From Oscillospiraceae bacterium (GTDB taxonomy: Bacteria > Bacillota > Clostridia > Oscillospirales > Oscillospiraceae), in assembly GCA_017439425.1 (NCBI GenBank), contig JAFSJE010000064.1, positions 35,764 to 99,763 on the forward strand: 64,000 nucleotides of DNA, written 5' to 3'. The position numbers were made by a program, and so were the translations under genes. This document shows, in pieces, positions 9,459 to 18,148 of this stretch. The notes beneath the pieces are model-generated. The model was not told the DNA's origin. It ran no database searches and saw only the letters and a list, made by a program, of their open reading frames with translations. Numbering within the stretch: the first letter of the stretch is position 1; each line of letters begins with the position of its first letter.

Positions 9459-9812
9459 GGGGTTTTCTGCGTCTTCGGCCGCATTGTCGCTATCGGTCTC
9501 CTCATCGATGCCGAATGCCTTGGTGACTGCATCTGCAGCAATATTGATGATATCGCTAAGCTTCATGCGTCCATAGGTGAACTCTGTTTCAATGAGCTTA
9601 TCGAGATCGTCGCGGCTCATTGTGGGATTCTCGGCGTTAAGACAGAGGAAGATAATGTCTGTTGCAAGGTCATAACGACCAAGTGCAGCAGGAATCTGAT
9701 TGACAGGCATCTCATGAATGGACGAGAAGCGCTTGATAGCAACGTGCGTGAACTTCACTTCATAGGGCTTGTCGAGATTGATAATAACGGTGTCGTTGTG
9801 TTTATCAGCCAT
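9432..9812 (-). CDS. Tail assembly chaperone (G-like)
   Basis: A 126-residue protein between the tail tube and tape measure genes, the fixed position of the G/GT chaperone pair in siphophages. The C-terminus is acidic then Lys/Ala-rich (DSDNAAEDAENPKKAAGTGK). A slippery heptamer A-AAC-CCC lies in the correct phase at 9459-9465 on the minus strand, nine codons before the stop. The start overlaps the tail tube stop by 8 nt. Confidence 0.75.
   Translation of the reverse strand: MADKHNDTVIINLDKPYEVKFTHVAIKRFSSIHEMPVNQIPAALGRYDLATDIIFLCLNAENPTMSRDDLDKLIETEFTYGRMKLSDIINIAADAVTKAFGIDEETDSDNAAEDAENPKKAAGTGK
9459..9465 (-). promoter_or_regulatory. Programmed -1 frameshift heptamer
   Basis: The minus-strand sequence AAACCCC is read as A-AAC-CCC in the frame of the tail chaperone, matching X-XXY-YYZ. 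Slipping one base back leads into CAA GAA GGC GGC TGG and onward without a stop to 9139. This is sequence-level support; frameshift efficiency is unknown. Confidence 0.65.
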
Positions 9813-10296
9813 TGCCGTTGCCTCCGGTCTGTGCAGTTGTGCTTGTCTCGCCGGTGTATACGTCGATGAGCTGAGCGATGTAAGTCTCTACCTCTGAAGT
9901 GGCGCAGATATACGGTTTTCCGCTGACCTTAAACGTTGCGTCGAAGGTGATCGCGTCGTTCATGTCAAAGCCGGTAGCAAAGCGTGTCGGAGCGCCGGCG
10001 AACACCCAGCTCTTTCCGATCTTCGTGGGGAAGTCGATATGACACGGCAGGACGTATCCTGCCTCGATTGCCGTCATAATAGAGGACTGTCCCTCACTGG
10101 CATTGTCATAAAGGCCGGATACGGTGACCTCGCCACCGTCGATGAAGCCAGGATCAAATGACTTGTAGCCGTCCTCGTTGTCCCAGGTAGTCTTGTCGAT
10201 GGTTTCGGCGCTGATATCCACGCCGTTGACGGTGCGGACACCGCCGATTTTCTTTGCGTTTGCAAAGAGCTTAGAGCCCAGAGTTCTGGATTTCAT
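9805..10296 (-). CDS. Major tail tube protein
   Basis: A 163-residue protein matching phage tail tube proteins in size and motifs: an early Asp/Thr segment (IDKTTWDNEDGYKSF), then FIDGGEVTVSG, then a PCHIDFPTKIGKSWVFAGAPTRF strand region. It polymerises into the tail tube. It lies just upstream of the chaperone pair. A Gly/Thr-rich tail ends the protein. Confidence 0.85.
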   Translation of the reverse strand: MKSRTLGSKLFANAKKIGGVRTVNGVDISAETIDKTTWDNEDGYKSFDPGFIDGGEVTVSGLYDNASEGQSSIMTAIEAGYVLPCHIDFPTKIGKSWVFAGAPTRFATGFDMNDAITFDATFKVSGKPYICATSEVETYIAQLIDVYTGETSTTAQTGGNGNG

Positions 10297-10298
10297 TC

Positions 10299-10685
10299 TT
10301 ATACCTCCTGATAATCAATGTGCAGGTCGTAAACACGACTGCAGAATGTAGTTTCCCGTGCACGGTCATCCGGCGCGGTTTGTTTGACTGTAACGTTTTC
10401 AACGTAAATGTCCTCAGTCTGAGTTTCTCTCAAGCTGAGTAGCAGTCCGCGGATAATTTTGGAGAGATTAACAAGCTCCGGTACCGACCGTGCGACAACG
10501 TAAATAGAAAAGTCTTCAGACATAAGCCCGGTACCGTCGTCAAGATCGTCTACCTCGTCAGACTTCTCTGTGACGTAAAGAACATAGGGCGGTCGCTCGT
10601 CCTTGATGCTTGTGAGAGAAAACACCTTATTGCTGACGTTGGAGCAGCGCTCCATCTGGTTTTTAATTATCTCTTCGACGGTCAT
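10299..10685 (-). CDS. Tail completion / tail terminator protein
   Basis: A 128-residue protein in the neck module, 2 bp before the tail tube gene. It fits the small alpha/beta minor tail proteins (DUF3168 or gp17-like group) that cap the tail and join it to the head. Evidence is position, length and the general pattern (IIKNQMERC, PPYVLYVTE, SIYVVARS). It overlaps the upstream gene by 4 nt. Confidence 0.65.
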   Translation of the reverse strand: MTVEEIIKNQMERCSNVSNKVFSLTSIKDERPPYVLYVTEKSDEVDDLDDGTGLMSEDFSIYVVARSVPELVNLSKIIRGLLLSLRETQTEDIYVENVTVKQTAPDDRARETTFCSRVYDLHIDYQEV

Positions 10686-11161
10686 TTCGCCAGCTCCTTT
10701 TCGATTTCGTTCATCGCCGTATCGATAACGGTTTTTCTTGCCCCCAGATAACCTTCTTCGGCGCCGTTAGCCATAAAATGATAGCCCGGTACCCAACCCT
10801 TATCGCGAGTAATAAATCCGGCATCAACGCTCTTCGGGTAATAAGCATGACCGTTCTTTGTGTTCTTGCTTCCGGCTTCTCCAGGGTTCTTGACGGGCTT
10901 CTGAAAGATATCATTCTTTTTGGGATCGAACATAAGGTCATAGACCTTCTTGCCTTTTTTTCGAGAACGCTCGGCCTTCCGGATGATACCCTTGCGCAGC
11001 TCGCCGGTCTCGCCTATTGGGATCTTCGGGCGAATATGTCTGCGAACAATCGTTGTGCCCTTGCCGGCAGCCTTTGAGACTATCTTTTGAGCTTTCTTTC
11101 CGGTCCGCTCAAGTGCTGATGACAGCGCTTTTAAATCATTCGAGCTATAATGAGCAATCAT
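10682..11161 (-). CDS. HK97 gp10-like head-tail protein
   Basis: A 159-residue, strongly basic protein with the gp10 family pattern: a helical start, an early basic segment (VRRHIRPKIPIGETGELRKGI) and a later HAYYPKSVDAGFITRDKGWVPGYHFM strand region. It is a neck component in HK97-type phages. It overlaps both neighbours by 4 nt, so translation is coupled through the neck genes. Confidence 0.75.
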   Translation of the reverse strand: MIAHYSSNDLKALSSALERTGKKAQKIVSKAAGKGTTIVRRHIRPKIPIGETGELRKGIIRKAERSRKKGKKVYDLMFDPKKNDIFQKPVKNPGEAGSKNTKNGHAYYPKSVDAGFITRDKGWVPGYHFMANGAEEGYLGARKTVIDTAMNEIEKELAK

Positions 11162-11493
11162 CTCACCAGCTCCTTCGTCATGATAAGGAAGCTCTCGTGA
11201 CGTTCTTCCCAGTCAATAACGGAAATGATTTTGAAGAACCTCTCGCCGTGGCGGATGCGCATTGAAGGCTTAAGACCGGCGAAGTAACGGCACCGAATCT
11301 TGTGCGTAACTTCACTCTGGCTCTGGTGCGCCTCATAGAACTCGCGCCCGCTGGCAGGATCGATTGCCGCATAGCACGAATGAAAAAGCGACCACTCGGT
11401 ATCAGCGTAATCCATTGCGCCGCCGAACTCGTCTGTATTCCCCGTGAAGCGCTCAAAAGCGACCCTATGGCGCAGTTTCCCGGCGTCTATCAA
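11158..11493 (-). CDS. Head-tail adaptor (SPP1 gp16-like)
   Basis: A protein of about 111 residues beginning IDAGKLRHRVAFERF, the hallmark start of head-tail joining proteins. I chose the TTG at 11493, 9 nt after GGAGG, because homologues start at this Met-Ile-Asp. The longer ATG frame upstream runs into a terminator-like hairpin. It closes the connector and provides the tail docking surface. Confidence 0.75.
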   Translation of the reverse strand: MIDAGKLRHRVAFERFTGNTDEFGGAMDYADTEWSLFHSCYAAIDPASGREFYEAHQSQSEVTHKIRCRYFAGLKPSMRIRHGERFFKIISVIDWEERHESFLIMTKELVR

Positions 11494-11510
11494 GTTACAA
11501 CACCTCCTAA

Positions 11511-11552
11511 AGAAAAAGGGCAAGAAGCGCGAAATATCGCGTCTCTTGCCCT
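11511..11552 (-). terminator. Intrinsic terminator or attenuator inside the late operon
   Basis: The arms AGGGCAAGA (11517-11525) and TCTTGCCCT (11544-11552) pair, with an inner CGCG/CGCG stem. On the minus strand the hairpin is followed by TTTTTCTTT. It separates the gp6-like connector gene from the adaptor gene, so late transcription would need read-through, antitermination or a second promoter. Confidence 0.7.
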
Positions 11553-11566
11553 AATGGCTCACGGCC

Positions 11567-11857
11567 CTATTTGTTCGCAATATTACAGAGCTTCAGCTGA
11601 TTGATGATTGGTCTGAGGCCAATAGGCAGCTCAGCCTCGTTACCCACGGAATCGCGATGATCGAACCAGTGCAGCGTAAGACTTTTAACGCAGAGATTGT
11701 ATAGCTCGTTTTCTTCCAGAGATGCCGGAGATGCTATGCCGGCATTATCGAGATATGTCATAGCTGCTTGAATAAGTGGAATGACATTTTCATCCGGTTC
11801 ATCCTCGGCGTGCATATAGCTTCTTGTGCTGTCTAAAAACTCACGCGTGATTGTCAT
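11567..11857 (-). CDS. Head-tail connector (gp6-like)
   Basis: A 96-residue helical protein with the layout of gp6-like DNA packaging/connector proteins: TREFLDSTRSYMHAEDEPDENVIPLIQAAMTYL, then YNLCVKSLTLHWFDHRDS. It forms the ring below the portal. It lies 14 bp after the capsid gene. Confidence 0.75.
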   Translation of the reverse strand: MTITREFLDSTRSYMHAEDEPDENVIPLIQAAMTYLDNAGIASPASLEENELYNLCVKSLTLHWFDHRDSVGNEAELPIGLRPIINQLKLCNIANK

Positions 11858-11871
11858 CAGGCTTCACCGTA

Positions 11872-13128
11872 TCAACCGGCTGCCTTCGGGATCTTCGCAA
11901 CGACGAAGCCGTCCTTTGCTACGACGTTGCCACCGACAAGAGCATCACCGAGGATGGTGTGCAGGCGCTCGACGCTCTTAACGTGCTCATCGATGCGGAT
12001 GGTGTAATTTCCGAAGAGTCCGAGAAGATAGTTCTGCGGGTCTCCGTAGATGGCGCAGAGCTTGTCGGCGCCGGTGGATGCCGCCTGATCGGTACCATCG
12101 ACAGCAGTGAGCGAAGGATCGAGGAGATAAGGAATGATCATGCCGCCGTCGGCAATAGTGCCGCGGTTCGCCTGACCTGCGAGAGGTGCGATGTCGAAGA
12201 TGCGGCGCTTCTCATTTGTGCCGCGGAGAGAACCCCACGCCTTAAGGTCGGTTTTGTTGCAGAAGAGCATTGCGTTGCCGCCGACCTCGTAATCGTTCCC
12301 GTATGCAAAGAACATCTGAGTGAGAAGGTTCTCATCGATCTTACCTTTGGAAGAAGCGACCGTCGCATTGATGGTCTTTACAAGACTTGTACCATCCTTA
12401 TCGGCGCCGTTGAGCATACCGTACATGACTCTTGTCTCCTCACTGTCGCCGAGAAGAATAAGCGCTGCGATTTTATTGAGAAGAGCGCGCATTGCAGCTC
12501 TCTGCACCTTTGCCATGTACGCAACCGGAGAGAGGTTTGCGATGTTGCGATCAAGGTAGCTTGTAATGCTGACCTCATAAGGTCTGATCTGAGCGTAGCC
12601 GAAGGTTGGCTCGCTCTTTGCGCGGGATGTGCCGGCGACAGCCTCGGGCTTGCCGACGGCAACAGTGGGATCGCTGATGAGATACGGCTCATCCCAGGAG
12701 CCGAGTCCGGACATATCCTCGCAGCGTACAAGGCTCGGAAGGACGCTTGCGCCGAGATTATCGTTTACGTTAGCTGAGGTTCCGGTCGGCTGTACGATGC
12801 TGCCGGAAACAAGCGTACCGTCGCCGGCGGCGTTTCTGAGCCCGCGCAGCGTTTCAACCGCGGAGAAGGTAACAGCGCCGCCGTTTCTGAGAGTATTTGC
12901 ACGCTCTTCGGCGGCATCTCTGACCTCGCCGGCAGAAGGTACTGCGCCGAGAGCCTGGCGAGCCTGCTCGCTGATAAGATTCTGAACGCGCTCGATCTCG
13001 GTATTGAGATTATGTACACGTTCCATCGCACGGTCATAGGCCGCTGTGTCATTTGCGTTGAGCGCGGTCTCCGCTTCCTGGAGTGCCGCGTTGCGCTGGT
13101 TTGTGAGATCGATCAGTTTACGTTTCAT
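11872..13128 (-). CDS. Major capsid protein (HK97 fold)
   Basis: A 418-residue protein. Residues 1-110 form a coiled-coil scaffold-like delta domain (LTNQRNAALQEAETALNANDT). The HK97-type shell domain follows from about residue 125 (ASVLPSLVRCEDMSG, AYMAKVQRAAMRALLNKIAALILLGD). The delta domain is probably removed by the ClpP-like protease encoded 12 bp upstream. It is the shell subunit of the head. Confidence 0.9.
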   Translation of the reverse strand: MKRKLIDLTNQRNAALQEAETALNANDTAAYDRAMERVHNLNTEIERVQNLISEQARQALGAVPSAGEVRDAAEERANTLRNGGAVTFSAVETLRGLRNAAGDGTLVSGSIVQPTGTSANVNDNLGASVLPSLVRCEDMSGLGSWDEPYLISDPTVAVGKPEAVAGTSRAKSEPTFGYAQIRPYEVSITSYLDRNIANLSPVAYMAKVQRAAMRALLNKIAALILLGDSEETRVMYGMLNGADKDGTSLVKTINATVASSKGKIDENLLTQMFFAYGNDYEVGGNAMLFCNKTDLKAWGSLRGTNEKRRIFDIAPLAGQANRGTIADGGMIIPYLLDPSLTAVDGTDQAASTGADKLCAIYGDPQNYLLGLFGNYTIRIDEHVKSVERLHTILGDALVGGNVVAKDGFVVAKIPKAAG

Positions 13129-13140
13129 GTGTGATCCTCC

Positions 13141-13923
13141 TTAGAATCTGTTTTTTTCGATTTCCAGACGGGCCTTGCGGCTCCATACAGGATTATTTGA
13201 GACCGGCTCTGCGCCGGTTTTCTCACTTATTACGGGATGTCCTTCTGCGGGCTCTGCGCCGTTCTTGACGGCCTCCTCATAACGTTTAAGGAGAGAAGTG
13301 AGATCAGCATTCCCAGCGGAGTTCGCTATTGCGCGGATACCTCCCCCGACAGCGTTTCTTATGTTTTTGGGGAGATTGATAAGATCATTGTTGTCATCGC
13401 CCATAATCGCATCAGCAAGGCCGAGGGCGATGGTCTCCTGCGGATAAAGCCAGCTTTCAGCTTCCATGAGCGAACTAAGGCGCTCGCGTGTAGCTTTACC
13501 TCCGCTTCTGAGCTCATAGGCGTTGAGAATAGATTCTTTAAGGCTCGTAAGGATGCGGACGCTCTGTTCATGAGCGTGGACATCGCCCTCAGTTGATGCG
13601 CTGGGGAGATGGATCATCACCTGCGCAACCGGAGAAAGCACGATTTTCTTACAGCCTACCATAATTGTCGAAGCAGCTGATGCCGCAAGACTCTGGACCT
13701 CTGCAACCGTTTTACAACTTGCTTTCTGCAGTAAGCTATATATTTCAAAGCCCGCGAAAACGCTTCCGCCGCAGGAATTGATTTCCACTACGAGTTCCTC
13801 TCCATCAGGATTGTCCTCTATCGCTTTTCGCATCATCTTTGGGCAGAAGGCGGGAATTCCATACCAGTCGAAAAGCCACAGCCATTCATCAGCACAGATC
13901 TCGCCGTTCACACTAACTCTCAT
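13141..13923 (-). CDS. ClpP-like prohead protease
   Basis: A 260-residue serine protease of the phage ClpP/S14 type. The oxyanion loop is near INSCGGSVFAGFEIY, the nucleophile is probably Ser82 in LAASAAS, and the His is His105 in VMIHLPS. The C-terminal 70 residues are a linker-rich tail. It matures the capsid scaffold. The start overlaps the portal stop by 4 nt. Confidence 0.85.
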   Translation of the reverse strand: MRVSVNGEICADEWLWLFDWYGIPAFCPKMMRKAIEDNPDGEELVVEINSCGGSVFAGFEIYSLLQKASCKTVAEVQSLAASAASTIMVGCKKIVLSPVAQVMIHLPSASTEGDVHAHEQSVRILTSLKESILNAYELRSGGKATRERLSSLMEAESWLYPQETIALGLADAIMGDDNNDLINLPKNIRNAVGGGIRAIANSAGNADLTSLLKRYEEAVKNGAEPAEGHPVISEKTGAEPVSNNPVWSRKARLEIEKNRF

Positions 13924-15209
13924 TTACTTTCACCTCTGTTTCGATTTTCGCTTAACTGTTTCCAGTCGCTGAGCGGCACATAGTTAAGACTTGCAAGCCG
14001 TTCATCTCCACCCTCAACGTCTGGGAGATCCTCGAGCGCTCTGATATCGTTTACGCTGAAAACACCGTTATCGCGCATGTTCTTATACCACGCGCCGCGG
14101 CTTGTTGTGTCACCCTTCAGCTCAGCCATCATATTTATCTTCAGCTGCAGGCCGGTTCTGAGTTCTGAATCCGTGAGGAGCTTATATGTCTGTTCCTCCT
14201 CGTACTGCGTCACCGTGGGGTGCAGCGTGCTGACGACGTACTCGATGGCGTTCTGTTCGTTTGAGCTGTAGCTCTGCTTGCCCTCCTGCAGCTTGTAGAG
14301 TGGCACGCCGAAGAACCGCGCTATATCTCTGACGGACATTTCCTTATTCTCAATAAACTGAGCGTCGCGGTTTGAGGCTGCGCTCATGGGCGTGTATTTA
14401 AGACCGAGATCGAGGATTGCAATACGGTGACCGTTTTTCGGTCCGGCGTGAACGCGTTCCCATTCACGCCGCAGAAGCTCTTTCTTTGTGATGGCGGTAC
14501 CGTTACTGTCACGCAGCACGGCTCCGCTTGAGTCTTTTGCGTAACCGCCTATATCTGCGGCGGTTTCAAGGACTCCGCTCGGCTGTCCTCCGTTTTCATA
14601 GTAGGTGCGGTCGTATTCCTGCGCGGCCTTCGCCGCTCCTACGACCTCAGCGGCTCTTCGGAGGACTGAGATACCGCTAAGGCCGTCTCTCGTCGCGCCC
14701 TTGTAATGGCATACGTCCTGATTGTCAAGAATCATAGGCTCGCCGCTAAGCGGGTGCAACACCGTATACCACACGCGCCCGAATCTGTCGCGCCACGGCG
14801 TAACAAGATTGCCGGGAATCGGCACAAGCTCGACCACCTTGCCGGAGCGAGGATCCCGGAGGATCCAATCGTAACCGTTGCCGGTTTCAAGGCGGCTTGT
14901 TTCGATTATCTTCTTCCGGATAAACGGCGTCATCGCTTCGTTCGGTCGATTATTAAGCAGCTGAAGAAGGTAATGAGCAACCCGCTCCCTAGTGTCAGTC
15001 ATCATCGCGTAATTTGGCAACTTCGCAATAGAATTACTGAGAATCTCTATGCAGGCGTCAACAGCTGAGAGCTTCCGTGCTGTCTCCGGATCTGCGACGC
15101 CTCCAAGCTGGAACGAACCGCCGAGCGCGTTGAGAGAGGACACAGAGACTTCGTTTCTTAAGCCTCTGCTTAAGCTGAAAGCCGAACGAATATTACTTGT
15201 CAGGCTCAC
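13920..15209 (-). CDS. Phage portal protein (HK97 type)
   Basis: A protein of about 429 residues of the HK97 portal family: LSAVDACIEILSNSIAKLPNY, GNGYDWILRDPRSGKVVEL, DVCHYKGATRDGLSGISVLRRA and VRDIARFFGVPLYKL are all family landmarks. It forms the DNA gateway in the head. I prefer the GTG at 15209, 8 nt after AGGAGG, over the GTG at 15218 that abuts the ribosome site. It overlaps the small membrane gene upstream. Confidence 0.88.
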   Translation of the reverse strand: MSLTSNIRSAFSLSRGLRNEVSVSSLNALGGSFQLGGVADPETARKLSAVDACIEILSNSIAKLPNYAMMTDTRERVAHYLLQLLNNRPNEAMTPFIRKKIIETSRLETGNGYDWILRDPRSGKVVELVPIPGNLVTPWRDRFGRVWYTVLHPLSGEPMILDNQDVCHYKGATRDGLSGISVLRRAAEVVGAAKAAQEYDRTYYENGGQPSGVLETAADIGGYAKDSSGAVLRDSNGTAITKKELLRREWERVHAGPKNGHRIAILDLGLKYTPMSAASNRDAQFIENKEMSVRDIARFFGVPLYKLQEGKQSYSSNEQNAIEYVVSTLHPTVTQYEEEQTYKLLTDSELRTGLQLKINMMAELKGDTTSRGAWYKNMRDNGVFSVNDIRALEDLPDVEGGDERLASLNYVPLSDWKQLSENRNRGESK

Positions 15210-15369
15210 CGCCGTCACCTCCTCCGAAGATGCTCACAGCCGTCAGAAGAACGCCGCCTGTTATAAAACCGGCTGCAACGTGTAAGATGGCTGCGCCAGT
15301 CGTTATCAGAATGATACCGACGATAAGTGCAGCGTCCGGCGATGTGAGTGTTTTGATTATCTTTTTCAT
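15193..15369 (-). CDS. Small membrane protein between terminase and portal
   Basis: A 58-residue frame beginning MKKIIKTLTSPDAALIVGII, with GGAGGCG 3-4 nt before the ATG. Most of it is hydrophobic (two possible helices around residues 12-30 and 32-48), ending in GGGDGGEPDK. It fills the gap between the large terminase and portal and overlaps the portal start by 17 nt. No function is recognised. Tiny hydrophobic proteins are common at this place in Firmicute prophages. Confidence 0.65.
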   Translation of the reverse strand: MKKIIKTLTSPDAALIVGIILITTGAAILHVAAGFITGGVLLTAVSIFGGGDGGEPDK

Positions 15370-15378
15370 ATTCGCCTC

Positions 15379-17187
15379 CTACATGGAATAATCGCCTCCG
15401 TCAAGTCTGTCACCCAGCGAAGGATTGTTTCTACGGATCAGCGCTCGTGCAAGAGCATTCATAACAGCTGCGACCGGGTCTATACGCTGTGTATCGTCCT
15501 TGTGCCGCTTAGACAGCTTAATATCACCGTAGTTGTTCTGTATTTCAACGGCATTTGCAAGACACCAGATCAGCAGCGGATTGAACTCGATTACAATTTT
15601 GTCCTGCATGAGCATCTCTCGGAAAGTCTTGACCGCAAGATTCTGTCCGGCGCAGGTTTGCGAGATCTCAACGCAGAAATCATCGCGCCCGCGTTCCTCG
15701 CACATCTTGATTGCAAGGTCTGTAGCATTGTGACCGTCATAATCGACCTCGACCATCTGCCAGCTGTGCGCCCGCTCGTTATCGCAGATCCAGTTTTCAA
15801 TGTAGCTGTTATCCGTGACGTCGCCGGGCGTGAGCGTACACCAGCCACTTTTCGCCCAGCTTTTATATGGCACTCGGTCTGTCTTTTCGTGCTGATCTGC
15901 GCGATTCTCCGGCATGAAGCCTCTTGCCTTGATTGCAATACGGCCATCAGAGAGAAGAAACACTGCGCCGGCGCCGGAAAGGTCGATGCGTTTTCCGAGG
16001 TCGAAGCCGCACCATACTTCAAGGTTGTCCGTGAGCTTGGCAAATTCCTCGGCGCCGACCTGTGCAGCCTTCGCCTTTTTCATGCAGATTTCATCGAGAT
16101 AGCGGTTTACGCTGCCGGTCTGCCAGCGGCACATGCGGCGCGTAAGGAAGTTGCGTATCTTGTCGGGGTCATTAGAACCGTAAGCCGATTTGTGTTCGGC
16201 TCGGATCTCTTTCAAAAGATATTTTGAGTAATCGTTCGGATACCTCAAGCAGGGGTTTGCTTTGCACCAGCATTTTTCGTCATGAGGATTATCGTCCTCA
16301 TCAATTTCGCGGATCATGACGAAATAGCTATCGTCTTCAACCTCACTGTCGAGGATCCTCCGAGCGTAAGTTTCTTCGGTGTAACAGGGTTTGTTCTCTG
16401 CATCGTCGCCAGCGGTCGTAATGACATCCAGAAGAGGCTGAACACGCTTACCGAAGGAGCTGAGTCCGAGATCGTAAATAGCGGAGTTCGGATGAGCGTG
16501 ATACTCATCGACTACAAAATAGCTGGGCGCTCCGGAGTCCTTATTCTTGGTGTCCTTGGACAGCGCTCGCATAAAGCCGCCGCGGGTTTTATGAACAACC
16601 GGATTGGAGCGCGGAATAATAAGGCGTTTGGCAATGTTCTCTGAGCGTTCAGCAATCTTTTTCGCGTCGCCGAACACTCGCATAGCCTGACCGCGGTCAA
16701 CGGCAGCACATTCAACCTCCGGCTCCTGCTCAAACACCGCCTCGTCCGAATGATACGGTGGATAAACGGCGTCAGCGCACATGTGATAGAGAGCTTGACC
16801 GGATTTTTCAGTGCTCTTGAAGTTACCGCGCGCTCGCTTGTTATAAGTGCGGCTGAAGCGCCGGGCGCCGGAGTCCTTTTCTACCCATCCATAAGTGCAG
16901 CCAAGGTCAAAAATTTGCCAGGGCTGGAGAGTGATAGGCTTGCCTGCCTCAACGCCTCGCGCTTGGATGCACTGTCCGAACCAGCGGATTATGCGGTCTG
17001 CGCGGGTAGTATCGAATACATAAGGGAAATCCTTTTTGCCCTGGCGTTTGAGATCCCGGAGATGGCGTTCGCAGGCTTTTATCTCATACTCGCAGCATTG
17101 GTCGCGGAGTTTGCCATAAACTACCTGCTTCGCATAAACCGAAACTGGATGATGCAGACCGGAAGGATTACGAGCCAAAAAACTCAC
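15379..17187 (-). CDS. terL: Terminase large subunit (HK97-like)
   Basis: A 602-residue packaging motor. The ATPase part has the LQPWQIFDLGCTYGW region, a Walker A-like KRARGNFKST near residue 115 and Walker B SYFVVDEYHAH near 225. The nuclease part starts near GFDLGKRIDLSG, with the late acidic residue in RIDPVAAVMNA. It cuts and pumps phage DNA with TerS. The GTG at 17187 is listed; a TTG at 17178 after AAGGTGAG is an equally good start. Confidence 0.9.
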   Translation of the reverse strand: MSFLARNPSGLHHPVSVYAKQVVYGKLRDQCCEYEIKACERHLRDLKRQGKKDFPYVFDTTRADRIIRWFGQCIQARGVEAGKPITLQPWQIFDLGCTYGWVEKDSGARRFSRTYNKRARGNFKSTEKSGQALYHMCADAVYPPYHSDEAVFEQEPEVECAAVDRGQAMRVFGDAKKIAERSENIAKRLIIPRSNPVVHKTRGGFMRALSKDTKNKDSGAPSYFVVDEYHAHPNSAIYDLGLSSFGKRVQPLLDVITTAGDDAENKPCYTEETYARRILDSEVEDDSYFVMIREIDEDDNPHDEKCWCKANPCLRYPNDYSKYLLKEIRAEHKSAYGSNDPDKIRNFLTRRMCRWQTGSVNRYLDEICMKKAKAAQVGAEEFAKLTDNLEVWCGFDLGKRIDLSGAGAVFLLSDGRIAIKARGFMPENRADQHEKTDRVPYKSWAKSGWCTLTPGDVTDNSYIENWICDNERAHSWQMVEVDYDGHNATDLAIKMCEERGRDDFCVEISQTCAGQNLAVKTFREMLMQDKIVIEFNPLLIWCLANAVEIQNNYGDIKLSKRHKDDTQRIDPVAAVMNALARALIRRNNPSLGDRLDGGDYSM

Positions 17188-17255
17188 CTTCTTTCCATTG
17201 GTTCTTTTCCGTCCTTAGATAGACCTTACATAGTTCTTTTAAGAATTTGTCCTTG

Positions 17256-17284
17256 TTGAACTTTTTCTTTTTTAATGCTAAAAT
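17256..17284 (+). promoter_or_regulatory. Promoter of the rightward moron at 17311
   Basis: TTGAAC (17256-17261), a 17-bp spacer and TAAAAT (17279-17284) lie just upstream of a strong AAAGGAG ribosome site and the ATG at 17311. It points against the late operon. This is the expected arrangement for a moron expressed in the lysogen. Confidence 0.6.
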
Positions 17285-17310
17285 TGACTCAAAAAAGGAG
17301 TTGGCAAATA

Positions 17311-17946
17311 ATGTCGCTTATAATGTCATTTTGCACTTCTCACGGAATAGTAATGGGTGCTGATAGATGTATTACAACGAACTTAGCAAGTGGCGAAAGT
17401 TTTATTAGTACAATGCATGAAAGAAAGCTTTTTATGACCTCGAATGGATTTGGAATTGCTTACGCTGGATCATCAACATTTAAAGACCGTCCGGCATCTT
17501 ATTGGATAGAGCGCTTTATACCTAAACTTTCTGTTCGAAGCCGTAGCGTATCTGATTTAGTTTATCGCTTGTGTTTAGCTTTTCATCGTCTTGATCCTGA
17601 TAAAAGCATTATCATCATTGGATCTGGATATAAAGACGGAAATCCTCAGGTGTTCTCGTGCAACTCCAGCAAATTGAAAAGCTGTGACCACTTAAACGGA
17701 AAAAATGATTGCATTGCATTTGCTGGCGAAGTAAATCTTGCCAGATGCATAATTGATGCAGTTCCAATCGCAAGGAACACATATACTACATTGGATGCTG
17801 TTGACTTTATTAAACATGTTATCCTTACAACTTCTAACATTCAGAAATTCGGACAGATTCCTATTACTGTCAGCCCAGAATGTGACTTATTGTATATAGG
17901 CGAGAAGATTTCAAAATGGATAGAACCACCAGAATTTTTAGTTTAA
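17311..17946 (+). CDS. Proteasome-like (Ntn-hydrolase) protein, prophage moron
   Basis: A protein of about 211 residues, the only rightward gene between the two terminase genes. It is visibly more AT-rich than its neighbours and has its own promoter. The first 30 residues (MSLIMSFCTSHGIVMGADRC) follow the pattern of proteasome beta/HslV-type proteins: a short strand, then Gly-Ile-Val-hydrophobic-Ala-Asp. Later segments (FGIAYAGSS, SIIIIGSGYKDGNPQVFSC) fit the same beta-sandwich. No processed N-terminal Thr is obvious, so activity is uncertain. A lysogen fitness or superinfection role is inferred from placement. Confidence 0.6.
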   Translation: MSLIMSFCTSHGIVMGADRCITTNLASGESFISTMHERKLFMTSNGFGIAYAGSSTFKDRPASYWIERFIPKLSVRSRSVSDLVYRLCLAFHRLDPDKSIIIIGSGYKDGNPQVFSCNSSKLKSCDHLNGKNDCIAFAGEVNLARCIIDAVPIARNTYTTLDAVDFIKHVILTTSNIQKFGQIPITVSPECDLLYIGEKISKWIEPPEFLV

Positions 17947-18089
17947 ATACACATTACTCCGCTTGGAATTTTTTTGGATTCTAACTTCTTGACATCCTTT
18001 TCCTCATCAGCTTTCTCTAGATGAGTTGGTTCCTGCAGGAACCGTATGAGATCAACTAATTCACTTGAATTGCATTGAATTGTTATCAT
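17943..18089 (-). CDS. Small hypothetical protein (48 residues)
   Basis: The frame starts MITIQCNSSELVDLIRFLQE with a strong AAAGGAG ribosome site 7 nt before the ATG and ends VMCI. It is mostly charged in the middle (EKADEEKDVKKLESKK). Its stop overlaps the stop of the convergent rightward gene by 4 bp. It is probably the last gene after the small gene at 18149. Function unknown. Confidence 0.5.
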   Translation of the reverse strand: MITIQCNSSELVDLIRFLQEPTHLEKADEEKDVKKLESKKIPSGVMCI

Positions 18090-18148
18090 TTTGGGCTCCT
18101 TTTTCTTTATTTTCGAACTATCTATACTTTAATAATTACAGGCCATAT

